DNA of 64,000 bases, taken from positions 21,052,574-21,116,573 of the forward strand of contig OX579633.1 in assembly GCA_951230915.1 (NCBI GenBank). Direction: 5' to 3'. The DNA comes from Antitrichia curtipendula (Eukaryota > Streptophyta > Bryopsida > Hypnales > Leucodontaceae). A model generated the notes under the pieces. It saw only the letters and a program-made list of their open reading frames with translations, was not told the DNA's origin and ran no database searches. Shown here in pieces: positions 47,775-59,762 of the stretch (position 1 is the first letter of the stretch; each line of letters opens with the position of its first letter). The position numbers were made by a program, and so were the translations under genes.

Positions 47775-48630
47775 GTGCATGACTGAGAATGTTCTTTCCA
47801 TAACGAGGGCCCTGCTTACATGTTACATGTATCAAAATATTGACTAACCTTCAAATACTCCATATTATCACGTGCGTTTTCAGTGGTATATTCCTAAGCT
47901 GTGGTATTTTAAATGTTACAAATACACCCTTATTCGTCAGATTCGTATGAGGATTGTTACTTGTTTCAAAGTAATTATGTTTTTCAACCAGCTCATGCAC
48001 CATTTGAATTACCGTTTCCATAGCATGATCAACGAAAATATTATAATCCTTCGTCCTCCGCCCTTACAGAGTTAGAGAGTGAGAAAACTGCAGCTTCCCC
48101 ACACGAAGATGACAAGCCCTCACCACTCACTCAGCGCCGTGGGAGAATTCTTTTGTTGTCATCCACAATAGAGAGACGGAGAAGGGAAATTTCTCACAGC
48201 AAAAGAACATCATGTGTAGGCTAATCAAAGAAGACAGCAAATGGAATAACGCACGAGTTATCATACAAAGACACATCCATGGAAAAAAAATGTGCTCCTC
48301 GTTTATGCTCGAAGCCTCCCTTCTACTTACAATAAGTGTGCCTGCAAGCAAGCTTTCATCGCCACAAGCCCTTTGTGACAACGGGAAAAAAGGAGCTATG
48401 CCAGGATGCTCCGCTCCGAGGAAAAATCTAAATCACCGAAGAAGCTCGTTGCAAAACTCCTATTTCACGAAACCTCTGCGCTCCTGCTCATTTACGTTTT
48501 GCCATGCACTTCACCAGTTGTTGGCTAAGACTAACCCTAATGAGTCAGCAGTGCTTCATTCTATCTACATCAACTCTTGGCGATATTAAATCTTTACGGC
48601 CTTGAAAAGAATTAGGGTTTCCCAGCGTTT
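47775..48630. other. 3' flank of the small minus-strand gene
   Basis: No recognised gene. Frames at 48127-48381 (minus) and 48212-48589 (plus) overlap with no domain. The part next to 48630 is probably 3' untranslated sequence of the minus-strand gene. Confidence 0.35.
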
Positions 48631-49059
48631 TCACTCGCCACCGGCGGGCTTGCTAACCTTGGACATGTCAAACCCGACGCTACTAATGCTCTCCTGATCA
48701 TCGCCACTCTTATCGTGCTCCCCGTGCGTGTCGCTGGCCACCTTGTGCGGATCATCTTGTACTCCGCCATAGCTTTTGGTATCAGCATCCACTGCCGGAG
48801 GCGCCGAAGAAGAAGAAGAAGTCGTCGTCGTTGTCGTCGTCTCTGACACACTGCTGCCTCCCTCGGCTGTACTGCTGCTGCTGGACCAGCGCCGTGAGAC
48901 GCTCCCGATCATGGAAAAAACTTCCTTCTGCTTCTGCCACAAAAACGTGGAAGACGTCTGGCGCGAGTAGTACACGGAGCGCATCAAAGATTGCCCCGAA
49001 GACACAATATTGTACGCGCGCTTGGTCGTCACTTGCGCTGCGACTTGCGTGATCGCCAT
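48631..49059 (-). CDS. Small protein with possible mitochondrial targeting, 142 residues, unknown function
   Basis: An intronless frame begins at the ATG at 49059 (MAITQVAAQVTTKRAY); the open frame extends nine codons further upstream but with no ATG. Residues 1 to about 60 have many Ser, Arg, Lys and hydrophobic residues and no acidic residue until about position 46, as in mitochondrial or plastid presequences, ending near VSRRWSSSSS. A low-complexity run of Thr and Ser follows, then an acidic, hydrophilic tail (DPHKVASDTHGEHDKSGDDQ) ending DMSKVSKPAGGE. No domain is recognised. The GC content is well above the surroundings, and a CT-rich leader lies upstream. Possibly a stress- or seed-related hydrophilic protein, but this is a guess. 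Confidence 0.6.
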   Translation of the reverse strand: MAITQVAAQVTTKRAYNIVSSGQSLMRSVYYSRQTSSTFLWQKQKEVFSMIGSVSRRWSSSSSTAEGGSSVSETTTTTTTSSSSSAPPAVDADTKSYGGVQDDPHKVASDTHGEHDKSGDDQESISSVGFDMSKVSKPAGGE

Positions 49060-49776
49060 CCACAAAACTCTCTTAAACTCTCCCAAGCCCTCTCAAACTC
49101 TCCCAAACTCGCTGAAAATTGCTGAAAACTCCAAAAAAGGACTCGAAATTTGTGAAATTCTGTGAATGTCGCGAATTTTCGAGATGAGTCCGAAGGGGAG
49201 AGAGAGAAGGAGATGTATTGTAATGAACCGGGTAGAGTCGGAGCGCAGATTTGTGGCAAGCCTGAGGAGGTGAGGAGGGTAATGCAATGGACACATGTAG
49301 GGTAACAAGGAGAAGCTTCGGGAGAATGGTTGCCAAGTGGCGGTGTACTGAGTGTGCCAGTTGGCGGATGGTGGAGCATGTTGACGTGGTGTTGTGCCAG
49401 TGGTGGTAGACTGCGTCCGGTGGGCCGATATTGGTGACGTGGAATTCTTGGGACAAATTAAAGTAGAAACATCTGTAGGCGCCATCTTTCAGTCCCCACC
49501 ACTTGAAAAATGGACTACAATGGACACTTCTCCACTCAAAATCAACACAACTTTGAAAATTTGTAGAAGGTAAATATAATGTTACGTATAGGCTACCCTA
49601 GGTTTTTAATTAACTTTGAAAATTTGTAAAATATTATTTCAATGTTGAAACTACTTGGGTTGTATTTTCCTTCGGTTGCGTTTTTCTTGGATTTGCTAAT
49701 AATCTCATTGTTCTTATTTTTTTGGTCACTTGAGACATTGGGACTAGAAAAAGTGTTGTTGTAAGGTGTTTCTACC
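49060..49776. other. Leader and promoter of the small gene
   Basis: The first 150 bp carry repeated CTCTCAAACTCTCCCAA words on the plus strand, which on the transcribed strand is a purine-rich leader. Minus-strand frames of 116-130 codons at 49029-49485 overlap and look like shadows of this leader. Confidence 0.4.
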
Positions 49777-50706
49777 TTAACCCCTAAAGGACCAAGATAC
49801 ATTTTTTGGCAGTATAGAAAATTTGACAAGTACCTGAAACTGGAGATTTTCATATTTTAAACTGAAATTAAAAAAAAAAGTTGTGCACGAGGAATATCTT
49901 TCATATGCACTAAACTTCATAACATTTGGAAATATGAGTCAAAAGTTATGGCCTAATATGTTACTTTTTTCTCAGCCGGGCAGTCCGGGCAGATCAGAAA
50001 AAATCACTTTTTTCATAAAAAAAATTTGAAATTGTTTTTTTAGAGTTATATATACATGGAAAGCTTTTAATCATTCCATTTTGAGTAATGAGTCAAAAGT
50101 TATGAGGAGTTTTAGTTTACGGCCAATTATAGAATCTCTACTCTAAAATAAACTTTGAAGTCTTTTATCTTACTCAATTTTCAATATTTTTGAAAAAAAA
50201 AAAATCATAGGATGTAGATTGTTTATTACAACATTTTGACCATTGGGATTGGCATTTTCAAATTTCAAATCTAAATTCTTAATAATTTTGCATTTTGAAT
50301 CATTCTCTACTTCGTTCTACTAACTATTTTTTTCCTATATGTTGTACAATTCCAAATGATGTGAAAATTTTCAAGCATGTCGCCAACTTGTCAAGAAATT
50401 AGAATCCAAAGAAGCACCACCATTTTGGACATTTTTTCATAGAAAAGTGAGCTTCTGAAGTGCAGCTGCCTGGTTTTTTGCAGGGGCAAAAAAATGATTT
50501 CAGTAATTTTGAATGCTTATATTTTGCAATCCATGCAGTGGAAATTTCTGAAATTTTTACTACATGTTCTCAAGTCAGCATAATACAAAATTCTACGGTT
50601 ACATGTTTCAAATAAAGTTTTTTTTCAAAAATGTAGCACTTGTACCAAAAATGGCAATTCATGAGCGTTTTCGATGAAAACATAGTTATGGAACTTTAGG
50701 GATTAA
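49777..50706 (+). mobile_element. TTAA-flanked (piggyBac-like) element, family A copy 3
   Basis: The 930-bp element starts TTAACCCCTAAAGGACCAAG and ends GGAACTTTAGGGATTAA. It is collinear with 1833-2775 and 8802-9738. It contains the GGGCAGTCCGGGCAG cluster at about 49978, TATATGTTGTACAATTCC and GAAAAGTGAGCTTCTGAAGTG. No coding capacity. Confidence 0.8.
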
Positions 50707-51009
50707 AAGACATTGGCTCTATAGACTATATTCTAAGTTCCTTTCTATTTCAAGAAGCATAACTCAAAAGCATGAAAAGAAGGCTACAAAGCTTGAATTG
50801 AGTGACATACAATGGTATTCTTAATGGGGTGTGATTGTGTTTAAAGTACCAACATAGAAGAGACCTTTGAAAGCCTTAATAATAACCATTTTTAAAAATT
50901 AGAAGTATGTCTCAAATAATTAATAAATCGCAAAAAGTCAGTGGAAAAAGGACCAAGTAGGTGCTCTTTGGAAATTTTGAAGAAAATTACAATAAAACAA
51001 TCAAATTCA
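50707..51009. other. AT-rich intergenic DNA
   Basis: Nothing recognised. Confidence 0.35.
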
Positions 51010-51222
51010 TAAAAAACTTGCTAAAAAATCATCTGGACTATTTACCAAAGTGGAGTTAAGTATCCTCAAATCCACAATTGGATCAAGCAAACTTGAATCC
51101 ACTTCGGAATACGCCGGAGGGGATTCAAGCCCACGGGGGAATCGAGCCTTGATCTCTATGATGACATAGTTAGTCATATAACAAGAGACCACCTATGGGC
51201 TAATGCAATCACCAAGCCCTAA
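51010..51222 (-). mobile_element. tRNA-derived SINE
   Basis: Read on the minus strand the block begins AGGGCTTGGTGATTGCATTA. It contains a box A-like TTAGCCCATAGGTGG (51189-51203) and, about 40 bp later, a box B-like AAGGCTCGATTCC (51138-51150), the internal RNA polymerase III promoter of tRNA-derived SINEs. The downstream body contains CCCCTCCGGCGTATTCCGAA. The layout resembles plant Au-type SINEs. The 3' limit is approximate. Confidence 0.65.
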
Positions 51223-52059
51223 AAGATATTCATGTAATAAAAATGTCATGAGCCAAGAGCACATTTTTTGCGATAGGTGCTTGCAACATAGAACAAGCCA
51301 ATAGCTACAAGGATGCAAAGGGTGCTTATGACATAGTAAATGTGTATCTTTAAGTTACTAAAAATTTAAAAATTTAAGCTTTTTTTAGCTCTTTTAAACC
51401 TTAAATTGTGAAATGACACCTCAATAAGAATTATCTTTTGAATGCTTTGAGCTAAAATTAAAGATGTAATATAACTCTACAAATCTCCAAGTAAGTGCTA
51501 CTTCATCAAAATAGAACTTAGAAATCTATTTTTGAAATATTTTCCTATCTTCTTGTTCTATTTACTATTTTTTTCAAGTATGAATATGATTTATATTTAT
51601 TTTTAATTTCTTATATGTATTTCCAACTTATTTCTTCAACATATTGTGGAGTGTAACAACTTGTAGGATCTACACATTTCTGTGTAAATTTTTTGAAAGA
51701 TGAAACCTAACCATTTGGGAAGAGTTGAAAATACTTCTTTTTGAAATTTAAGTTTCAAGATCTTGTAATTGGTAAGGTTTTTATTCTGAAATTTTAGGGT
51801 GGGTGTACTCTAATAAGTTAACTAAAGAACCCTACGTTTAAACTTAATAATGAATAAATATAGATGGAGATTTTTGCCTTATTTTGGATTTGAGTACTTT
51901 GAAGCAATTTTGGGCCTAAAAAAATGGAATTTGCTTAGTAGTTAAAGGTTAATCAACTTGTTAGAGAGGAAATTGACATCTATAGTAGAATATGATTTTT
52001 ATCTTGCTAAATATGCTCCCTCTTGCTAAATACGTTCCCTTGAAGTAACTTTAGAAACA
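51223..52059. other. AT-rich intergenic DNA
   Basis: No recognisable gene or element end. Confidence 0.35.
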
Positions 52060-52061
52060 TA

Positions 52062-52428
52062 CTCCCTTTGTCCCACTAAAAAGCTCCTTATTTTATCTCA
52101 TGTTTTTCTTATACTAATTTCATTGACCATGTAGTAAAATGTGTAATGCAGAATGGTCTAGATCTTATATCACCACAATCAGGGCTTTTTAAAAAAAAAA
52201 TCTGACCTATCTGGCTTCATCCCTCCAAAAACTAGCTTCTCTAGTGAAGCCAACAAGGGGGACAGAAGTCCAAAAAAAAAACCCTGACCACAATCCATGA
52301 AGAACATTGTATCTATTCAATGCAACCAAAATAAAAATTGGACCCAAGTAAGCCTCCAATATGCAAACTCAAAACTACTAAAAAGAACGTGAGATAAAAT
52401 CAAGAGCTTTTTAGTGGGATAGAGGGAA
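52062..52428. mobile_element. Stowaway-type MITE containing a hAT MITE
   Basis: It starts CTCCCTTTGTCCCACTAAAA and ends TTTTAGTGGGATAGAGGGAA, with 25-bp inverted tips and TA on both sides (52060-52061, 52429-52430). Without the inner insertion it would be about 252 bp. Confidence 0.9.
52180..52286 (+). mobile_element. hAT MITE with perfect 8-bp target duplication
   Basis: The 107-bp element starts CAGGGCTTTTTA and ends AAAACCCTG. It is flanked on both sides by ACCACAAT (52172-52179 and 52287-52294). Its interior matches 3221-3349. It is nested in the Stowaway element. Confidence 0.92.
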
Positions 52429-52430
52429 TA

Positions 52431-53460
52431 TTAAAAAGAAGGGCTTGTCAAAAGAAGGGGGGACGAGTGCTTTTTCAACTTTATTGTTGAGGATTCTTTA
52501 GCCATCATTCTTGAAGTAAAATAGGATCTAAAAACACTGAATTCCTTCCTTTAGGGGTTGACTATGTAAGGACGCTATTGAGTACTAACCTAAAAGATTT
52601 GATGGAAGAATTCTCTACTAATTGTAAAAACAAAGAATGCACCTCAGTTGGTCCAATAATATGAGAAAGAGAAAAGTCAATAATATCATAATAAGAAAAT
52701 TTACAGTACTGTACACTGAAAATGTAGTCAAGCAACTTCCAAAATGAATATTGGATGAAAAAATATTTTTTCATCCTACACTCTCAAGTGAAGTCATCCA
52801 TTTGACACTTACTGTGCACGGCATCCTTCATAGGGCTCAAATGAAGCCCCTTGACCAAGTCTCGGACGGATCAGGGCCGCAAAATAAACTTAAACAACAT
52901 ATTCAAAATAAACTTAAAATAACATGCTTAAAATAAAAATGGTCACAACCATTCTGTAAACAGCAGATATGATGACAAATCCGGACGGATTGCAGCGAAA
53001 AGAGGGGTACAATTGGGCTTTCTTATTACGCAGGCTAAAAGCTCATAATAATGCAATCAAATTCCGGTCACAGTGGGACACCCAATAGCTGGTGACCTGG
53101 CAAAATGTACATCTGCACTACTGACTCACTTGGAGTGTTCTCCAATCCCACCAGATTCCTCCACTGCTAAAATACGTCCAGGGACACTGGTGACAACTAC
53201 TCAAGCTACTGTGGAGAAATGCAATCGTCTAAATGGGGCCAAAAACAAATGCTTCGTCGTTTCTGTAATCACGTAGAGCGAACAAATCACTTACAAAAAG
53301 TACACTACCTCAGCAGCAGCTGTCCCATGGTTTCTGGAAAAACATGAAAGAGAGAAAACAACTCGTGGACAAGCCGGAGAGCAGCCGCCAAGGCAGACAA
53401 TAAAAAGGCTCGAATAAGCTGCAATTACATCAAATCCGCACAAATCTTACAGAGGCCCGT
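52431..53460. other. Intergenic and CCR4 3' region
   Basis: No gene recognised. The last few hundred bases before 53461 are probably the 3' untranslated part of the minus-strand CCR4 gene. Confidence 0.4.
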
Positions 53461-56400
53461 CTAGCGACGCATGCGAGGCTTGCACCGGAACTCGGCCAAC
53501 AAAGCAATGTGGTCTGATGACCATTCCGGAGAGGGCAACCCCGTATCCTTCCGTAGACTGTCTTCATCCAGCAGCTCCAAAAGTGACTCTACGGTGAGTG
53601 AGTCCGCTGTACAGTACAACACCACCTCTCTTATCAGATTAGTTACGCACTCTAATTCTCCCTGAAGCAATGATTTCCACAGATTAATATCTTCAATGAA
53701 TGGTTCGCACAGTAGGAGTTCACTAAACAGAATCACTATCTAGGCACAATACCAATTCAGATGGTGAAATAAATTCGAAGGACTCAGTCGTTGCAGAGTT
53801 ATCACAGGGCGGAGTGAAGACAAGAGAGGTAAACAGTATTCTAAAAAAGAAAGTCTAGATGAGCTTGTTCACTTTGATGTAAAAGTACTTCGGCACACAA
53901 CTGTCAGACTAGGAGAAGACTATCGTACCAGTGTAGAAAATGTAATCAAGCGTGCCCAGAAAATCACGGGTACAGTTCGTGAATTGCGGTTCGCTGGTGG
54001 TTGGATCCATCCGCCGCCTCTGCTTTTCTACTGTTGGGCCAATCCCGTTCATCCTCCCCAAAGAGGCGTAGGCACTCACCTGCACGTCATTCCAGAATTG
54101 GTAACTTAAACTCAATGTCTAATCAGCTCAACAACGACCTAACTGATGATCAGCCCATCTCTTTTGAAAGAAAAATGAATGACCTGCCCACATCCATTCC
54201 AAACTAAAATGAATAAAATGCACATGCCAGATCTCGCAGAAAATCGCCAGTAAGATCCTCACCAATGGCAGTGAGTGGCAAAGCTTGCTAGGAGGCCGCA
54301 AAATGTTCAGAGGGTCCACTTGCAAATCCGGATGGACAGGATCCACACGGCCAGTTGACAAAAGACAGTGAGGAGCACTGCAAAAACGTTCCAATGTGTC
54401 AAAGCGTCAGAACTGTATTGATCACTGACAAGTAAACAATGCAGTAGCGCTTTGTTAACACCATTTAGTTGCACCAACCTGCCAGGAGTAGAGTTAAAAT
54501 CACCGGCCACCAACATAGGGATATCAGCGCTGGCTGCGATCTTCTCAAGTCCCTTCAACAGGGTGTGTACCTGATAGACAAAAACCGCAACAAAATCTTC
54601 AGAAAACGCAACCTTCATTTTGATTCTAAGATACGAATGTAAGAAACTAGCAGACAAATCATCTGGAAAAATTAGCCTTCCCATCAGCAAATCCAATGTA
54701 ATTCAAAATTAAAATAACACTGAACCAGACGAAAATGAAAGGAAGAAACTGCACACCTGCCACAGCTTCACATCTTTGAGTTCCGTGTTCGCATGAATAT
54801 GAGTGTTCGCCTACAAACCGAGCCAACACCCAATAGTTCCAAAGTGAGACAACAGGATACTCCATAGAAACTAAGAGCATGGTTCTTATTAAAGTGCCTC
54901 GATGATTTAACCCATAAACGCCGCCGAGGACGTTTTCTGGCCGATGAATGACAAAGAATCTCTCCCTGTAGAACAGAAGTGCAACTATTCATCCTCCCAA
55001 TTTTATGTGAAAAGGGAAGATCATCTACAGTAGTTTGTCTTCCAAGAATGCTTTCGCATTATTTTAATCCAACAATTCACACGGTGACAAAACATATAAT
55101 TTCCACGGTTATGAACCCGTCGTTTTAGGGTTAAATGGTTCACAACTTGTCATATGATGATCTCCAGCAGTGCCAGAATCTGCCTATAGATATAAATTTG
55201 TTTTTTTGTGTCCAATACTCACCACACAAAGAAGCTGACCACGCTTTCCAGAAGCTGCTTGAGAATCCATGAACCCTCCAGTGTCACGTGCTTCCAGTAC
55301 CACAATCAAAGCTACATTATCCTGCATAAGGTACAGAATCTTAACTCATCAGACATCCGTTTGCACGAAATAGCTGGATAGTACTGAAAGATAAGTTCAC
55401 ATTCTCAGTTTCTTCTCAGTGGAGCACCAGAACAGATCAAATTTGCCAGAACTTAGCCGGAGCAATCTCATGAGCAATAGAAAGACCAGTGAATGCCACA
55501 AGAATTCATAGAAACGCCACACTAAACAACACCTACTTTCTAGCATTCATTCAAACAGGAGTCCTCATTAGACAAAAACATACACCAACCTTCAAAAGTC
55601 GACTAAGAGCTGCCTTCTTAGTTGTTGGTAGCAAAGCCTCTGACAATGACTGTGCAGCCTTGTTGAATTCCACCTGCACAATTGATAAAGAATATCATAT
55701 TTCCAACGCGAGATAACATTCATTAGATCGCTTCAAATATGAAATGCTGATAATAAAATCGTATACCCGAATAAGACTTCATAAACATAAATAAAGAAGC
55801 TAGAAGGAAACAAGAGACCAAAAATACACACGTTACGACTGACACAACCGATAAGAGCCTGCTCTTCTGCTAGCTACAGGGATGTCTACACACAACAGCC
55901 AAGCTCTGAAACCTACCTCATATTTCTTCACTAAAGAGAAGCGATCTCGACGGAAAAATGTAGCACAACCATCGATAACATAAACAGAGCCAGTATACAC
56001 CTGCAATTCACTAACAATATCTGGTCAGTCTTTAAGTACACAATTCCCAAGAACTATCAAAAGCACAGAATAGAAACAACTAGATTATGCTTCTCAACCA
56101 AAATACGTCGTGTCAGTTCAATAAGACCAAATCCTCTGCAAATCCTGCTTCTGCCATACAAGCTTCCAACCGATCTCCAGGATGCCGTTCTGAAGAGATC
56201 TGTACACTAAGCAATACAATGGCATGGCCTTCCCAAACTGCAACTTCTCCTAATACTGTTTAATAATTCAGCTGACGCAACAACGGCTTCAAAATAGATG
56301 AAAAGAGGAAAATCTTACCTCGCCTGTTTTCTTCTTGTAGACGCCAGTGTAACCATGCTTCTCCAACTCAGGTGCATAAAAATCCTCATAATGATCACTT

Positions 56401-58075
56401 TGCACCTGCATATCCAAACCCCAGCATTCCATTCAATACAACCAAGACTGATCATTTCTGCTGATAACTACTCAAAATGCGAAGCTGAGTACCATAAAAG
56501 CTTACGTCAGAGGAAAAAATAGTAAGCCCGTACTCTTTGCCCCAAAGATATAGCTAATCAAAACAACAAAAATGAAGCATACCTCTTGTAGACACAGGAT
56601 ATCCGCCCGGTACGCAACAATCTCGCGCAGAAGATTTTGTCTACGATAAGTCCATGCCAATGCCCAAGGAGGACAGTAGCTGTACTGCTCACTCGTCGCA
56701 TACAGGTCCGAAAGAACATTGTAAGACAGCACCGTGAACGTCCCTGAAGACGCCATGCGACCATCGGACTCCACCGGACCCATGCCATCCATCGAGTTCA
56801 ACGACATCAGCTGACGAGGGGTCGGAGAAGGGGCCGGGATCACACGGGAGGTTTGACGCTGATGCGGAGTGGCCGCAGGACGACCCGTACTGCCATCGAT
56901 GGCCACACACTCGATCTTCAGAATGTGACCCACGTCCTCCATTGTCGGAGTGTAGGTCTTGCCCTGACCAACCTCACACCAAACATCACCCGCTTCCTGG
57001 TTCTGGGTGTGCGAGGCCATACGAACAGGGTTCGAGAACACGGAACCATTACTGTGATTAGCAGTGTACGTCGCAGCACCACCGAGACTCCCATCCAGGG
57101 ATCGCAGAGTCTTGGCTGGATTCGAATTGAACGAGAACGGGGATTCATCCTCTTCGACACCGTTTTCTCGCTTGTCGGCGGCCTCCTGGTGCATGATAAG
57201 GTGCTGTCGCCATGAGTCAGTGAAACACTTCTGCGTGCAATGCAAGCTCTTCGACTGAGCAAGTTTTGCTTTAATGCACTGCACACATTGCAGTGTAGCA
57301 GGCTCAGATGGGTGTATACAGCAGACTAAAATTTTCTGCTCACTCTGTAGCCGATACCTGTTTTGTTAAACACAAGGCAACAAATTAAATTTTTATCTTT
57401 CTGAATGTTAAACCACTTTTTATTGCTTGTAAAATACAAGAGATTCCTTCATGTACAATGCTACGATAGCTGTATTCTTCAGAGCCGTCAGGTTCTACTA
57501 CGACACCGATACTTGTCCAACTATGGTCATGGAAATTACAGCACTATGCGCAACACTGAGGGAGCTTCCTGAATGTTTAAACCCCTTTACATTGTTTAAA
57601 AACTACGAGAGATTTCCTCAAATACGAACATCCTAACAGAGAACATCAGGGGCAAGCTACAATGCTAATTTAGCAGTATTCTTCGAACATGTTAGGTCCT
57701 GCTACGTCCCAAACACATGTCCGACTTAGGGCTTGAAAACTGACACACTATGAGCAAAACTATCAGAAATCTCAGCAGCTCGCTCAGCTGCCTGAGATAC
57801 AAAGTTCAGCTCAAAACTTAACCCTTAAAAAAGTACCCTCAGTTGTGAACTGCAGACTTGACCTAAAACTCTTTCTGCAGCAAGAAACATACAAAATGCG
57901 GAAGTGAAGCCGGGTACCATCGACACTGAAGAAAATAGCCGTCGGTGGACGACGCCTCGGTGACATCTTCAGGGGAAAGACTGGAGTCCCCCCGACGCAG
58001 CAACACGTACGCCGACAACTCGCATCCTACGATCGGAATGTCGGTCGGGAGGTGCACCCGCACCACACTCAGCAT
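53461..58075 (-). CDS. CCR4: CCR4-type poly(A) ribonuclease (CCR4-NOT deadenylase), 614 residues, 11 exons
   Basis: Exons: 57918-58075, 56583-57357, 56319-56405, 55917-56000, 55590-55673, 55223-55321, 54757-54810, 54479-54570, 54263-54377, 53929-54079 and 53461-53606. All are GT-AG and the total is 1845 nt in frame. The start MLSVVRVHLPTDIPIVGCEL matches plant CCR4a/b. Residues about 65-100 carry a Cys/His-rich, MYND-like zinc finger (LQCVQC, LHCTQKCF, HLIMH), which plant CCR4 has in place of leucine-rich repeats. The exonuclease-endonuclease-phosphatase domain starts near 253 (VLSYNVLSDLY). Its catalytic residues are all present: Glu311 in CLQE, Asp471 and Asn473 in GDFN, Asp598 and His599 in SSDH. 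The enzyme shortens mRNA poly(A) tails in the cytoplasm with CAF1/NOT partners. Length fits the plant family. One intron (54811-55222) contains a TTAA-flanked MITE. Confidence 0.96.
54907..55134 (+). mobile_element. TTAA-flanked MITE, family C copy 3, in a CCR4 intron
   Basis: The 228-bp element lies between TTAA at 54907-54910 and 55131-55134, with tips CCCATAAACGCCGCCGAGGA and CCGTCGTTTTAGGG. It is the best-preserved member of family C and lies wholly in the intron between exons 55223-55321 and 54757-54810. Confidence 0.9.
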
Positions 58076-59762
58076 GCTTCCCCCTTTTCGCCCCCTCCCT
58101 TGTCTCTAGCTCCGCTCGAGATGGTGGCGCTCTTCTTCGCAGCAATTCGCCGGCCCCGTCTTTTAAATTCCAAACCACAAATTGAATGCGCGTGAGGCGG
58201 ATCCGCCATCAGGTGGTCCCTGCGCGCGCCAGCGTTCCTCTCTGCGACCTTTCCCTTGTCTCCTTCACAAAATTTACTGCCTCTCACCTCCGAATCATCA
58301 CCCTCCCGCTGAAACCTAAAACGGTCGCGCCCTCCAGCTTTTCACTGCTGTTGCGTTAGCTTCCAGCAGGAAAACTAAGTTACTCCTAAATTGCCAGTGA
58401 ACGTCAAAGACGCCTGTTTCATTCTCACGCGAACCGTCCTCCTCGAGAATATACACTCCAATACGAGCTAGCTTCTCAGCCACGCCTTCGACCACTCACA
58501 AACACTGGAGTGGCATGTACAATCAATACCCTGGCAATAATAAAGCAATGACTGAGTCCTCCGTCCCTCCTTCCCTCGCTCCTGACCTGCACGTAAAACC
58601 CTAATACTGTCAGACCATGCATGAACCTTTCTGTCAGAACTCAAACAAGCAATCCAATCATCCACAAACCCCTTCCTCTTCAGAAGAACAGCAGAACCAC
58701 AATAAAAACGCTTTTCTCTCAAAGAGATACAAAAGAGCTCACACCAACCAAAGCACCAGTTCAACTCCTACCCACACCTTTCCCCTTCTGGCAACCTAGC
58801 TGCTCCTCGACAGGTTTTTTTCCTTCTCAAGCCTCCACTGCTGTATCAATACTCTCCAAACTCAACACTTTCCAAACTCTCAAAAAGTACTCCTACACCT
58901 GACACGACGAAACCTCAAGCAAACACGAAAAATAACCAAAAAAGTCAGATTACAACAAACAATGCTCCCAATATTTCCACAAAAACAACCAGAGAAGCTC
59001 TCAATCTCAGCGCAATCTTTCCTGTACGCTTAAAAACAGCAGCATCAAGTCGAAATTCCACAATAACTCGAACTAACCCTATCCCTCACGGAGTCAGGTA
59101 AAAAAAATCGCGGAAGCCAAAAAAACACATAAAAAGCTCTCAATCTTTTCCAGAAGAAAATTAAAGAAACTCTCAATCACAGCGATTCCTTTCCATTTTT
59201 CTCAAAAACAGCAGTATCGAGTTGAAATTGAACAATGACTCGAACTAACCCTATCCTTGACGAATTCAAGTCCAAAAAGGCTCAAAAAATTTATGGGAAA
59301 ACAGAGGAGGTTTAGAAACTATACCAGGATATGGTGGCGGAGAGCCTGAGGACGCAGAGAACACAAGACGAGCGGCGATGGCGGGGAAGGACTGAGGCGA
59401 TGGCGAGAAGGAGGCCTCGACGGCCAGAGTGCTTGAGAGAGTGACCCTGACCACCGGTTCGTCCGGTCACGCCTGGGTTTCCTATGGTGGGATGCCACGT
59501 GGCTTTTGAAAATCTGAGAAGGGGAATTGATTCGTATTGATTTGGGCTGACCAAATCCCACTTTAAGTTGTACGTTTTAAAATTTTAAAATTATAAAATG
59601 TATAAAATCTATGATATTTTGAAGTGAAGGATGTACCTCATTGTCATCGTGAAACATTGAAGTGATTAACTTATTATGAACTATCCGGGATTAATTTAGT
59701 CATTGAGCTCGAGAGGGTTCCACAATTTAAATTAAGCCAAACATTTATTAGGCGAATTCTAT
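58076..59762. other. CCR4 5' leader and promoter region
   Basis: No further coding exon recognised. GC-rich DNA at 59320-59560 carries overlapping minus-strand frames with no domain. A minus-strand donor-like CCTG/GTATAG near 59325 would fit a 5' untranslated exon spliced to the leader close to 58100; this is only a possibility. Confidence 0.4.

Noticed and set aside
49029..49485. Minus-strand frames of 116-130 codons upstream of the small gene
   Set aside because: Three overlapping phases over a CT-rich leader, with no motif; most likely untranslated sequence.
57810..57830. TTAACCCTTAAAAAAG in CCR4 intron 1 as a TTAA element end
   Set aside because: No inverted partner and no interior similarity to families A to C.
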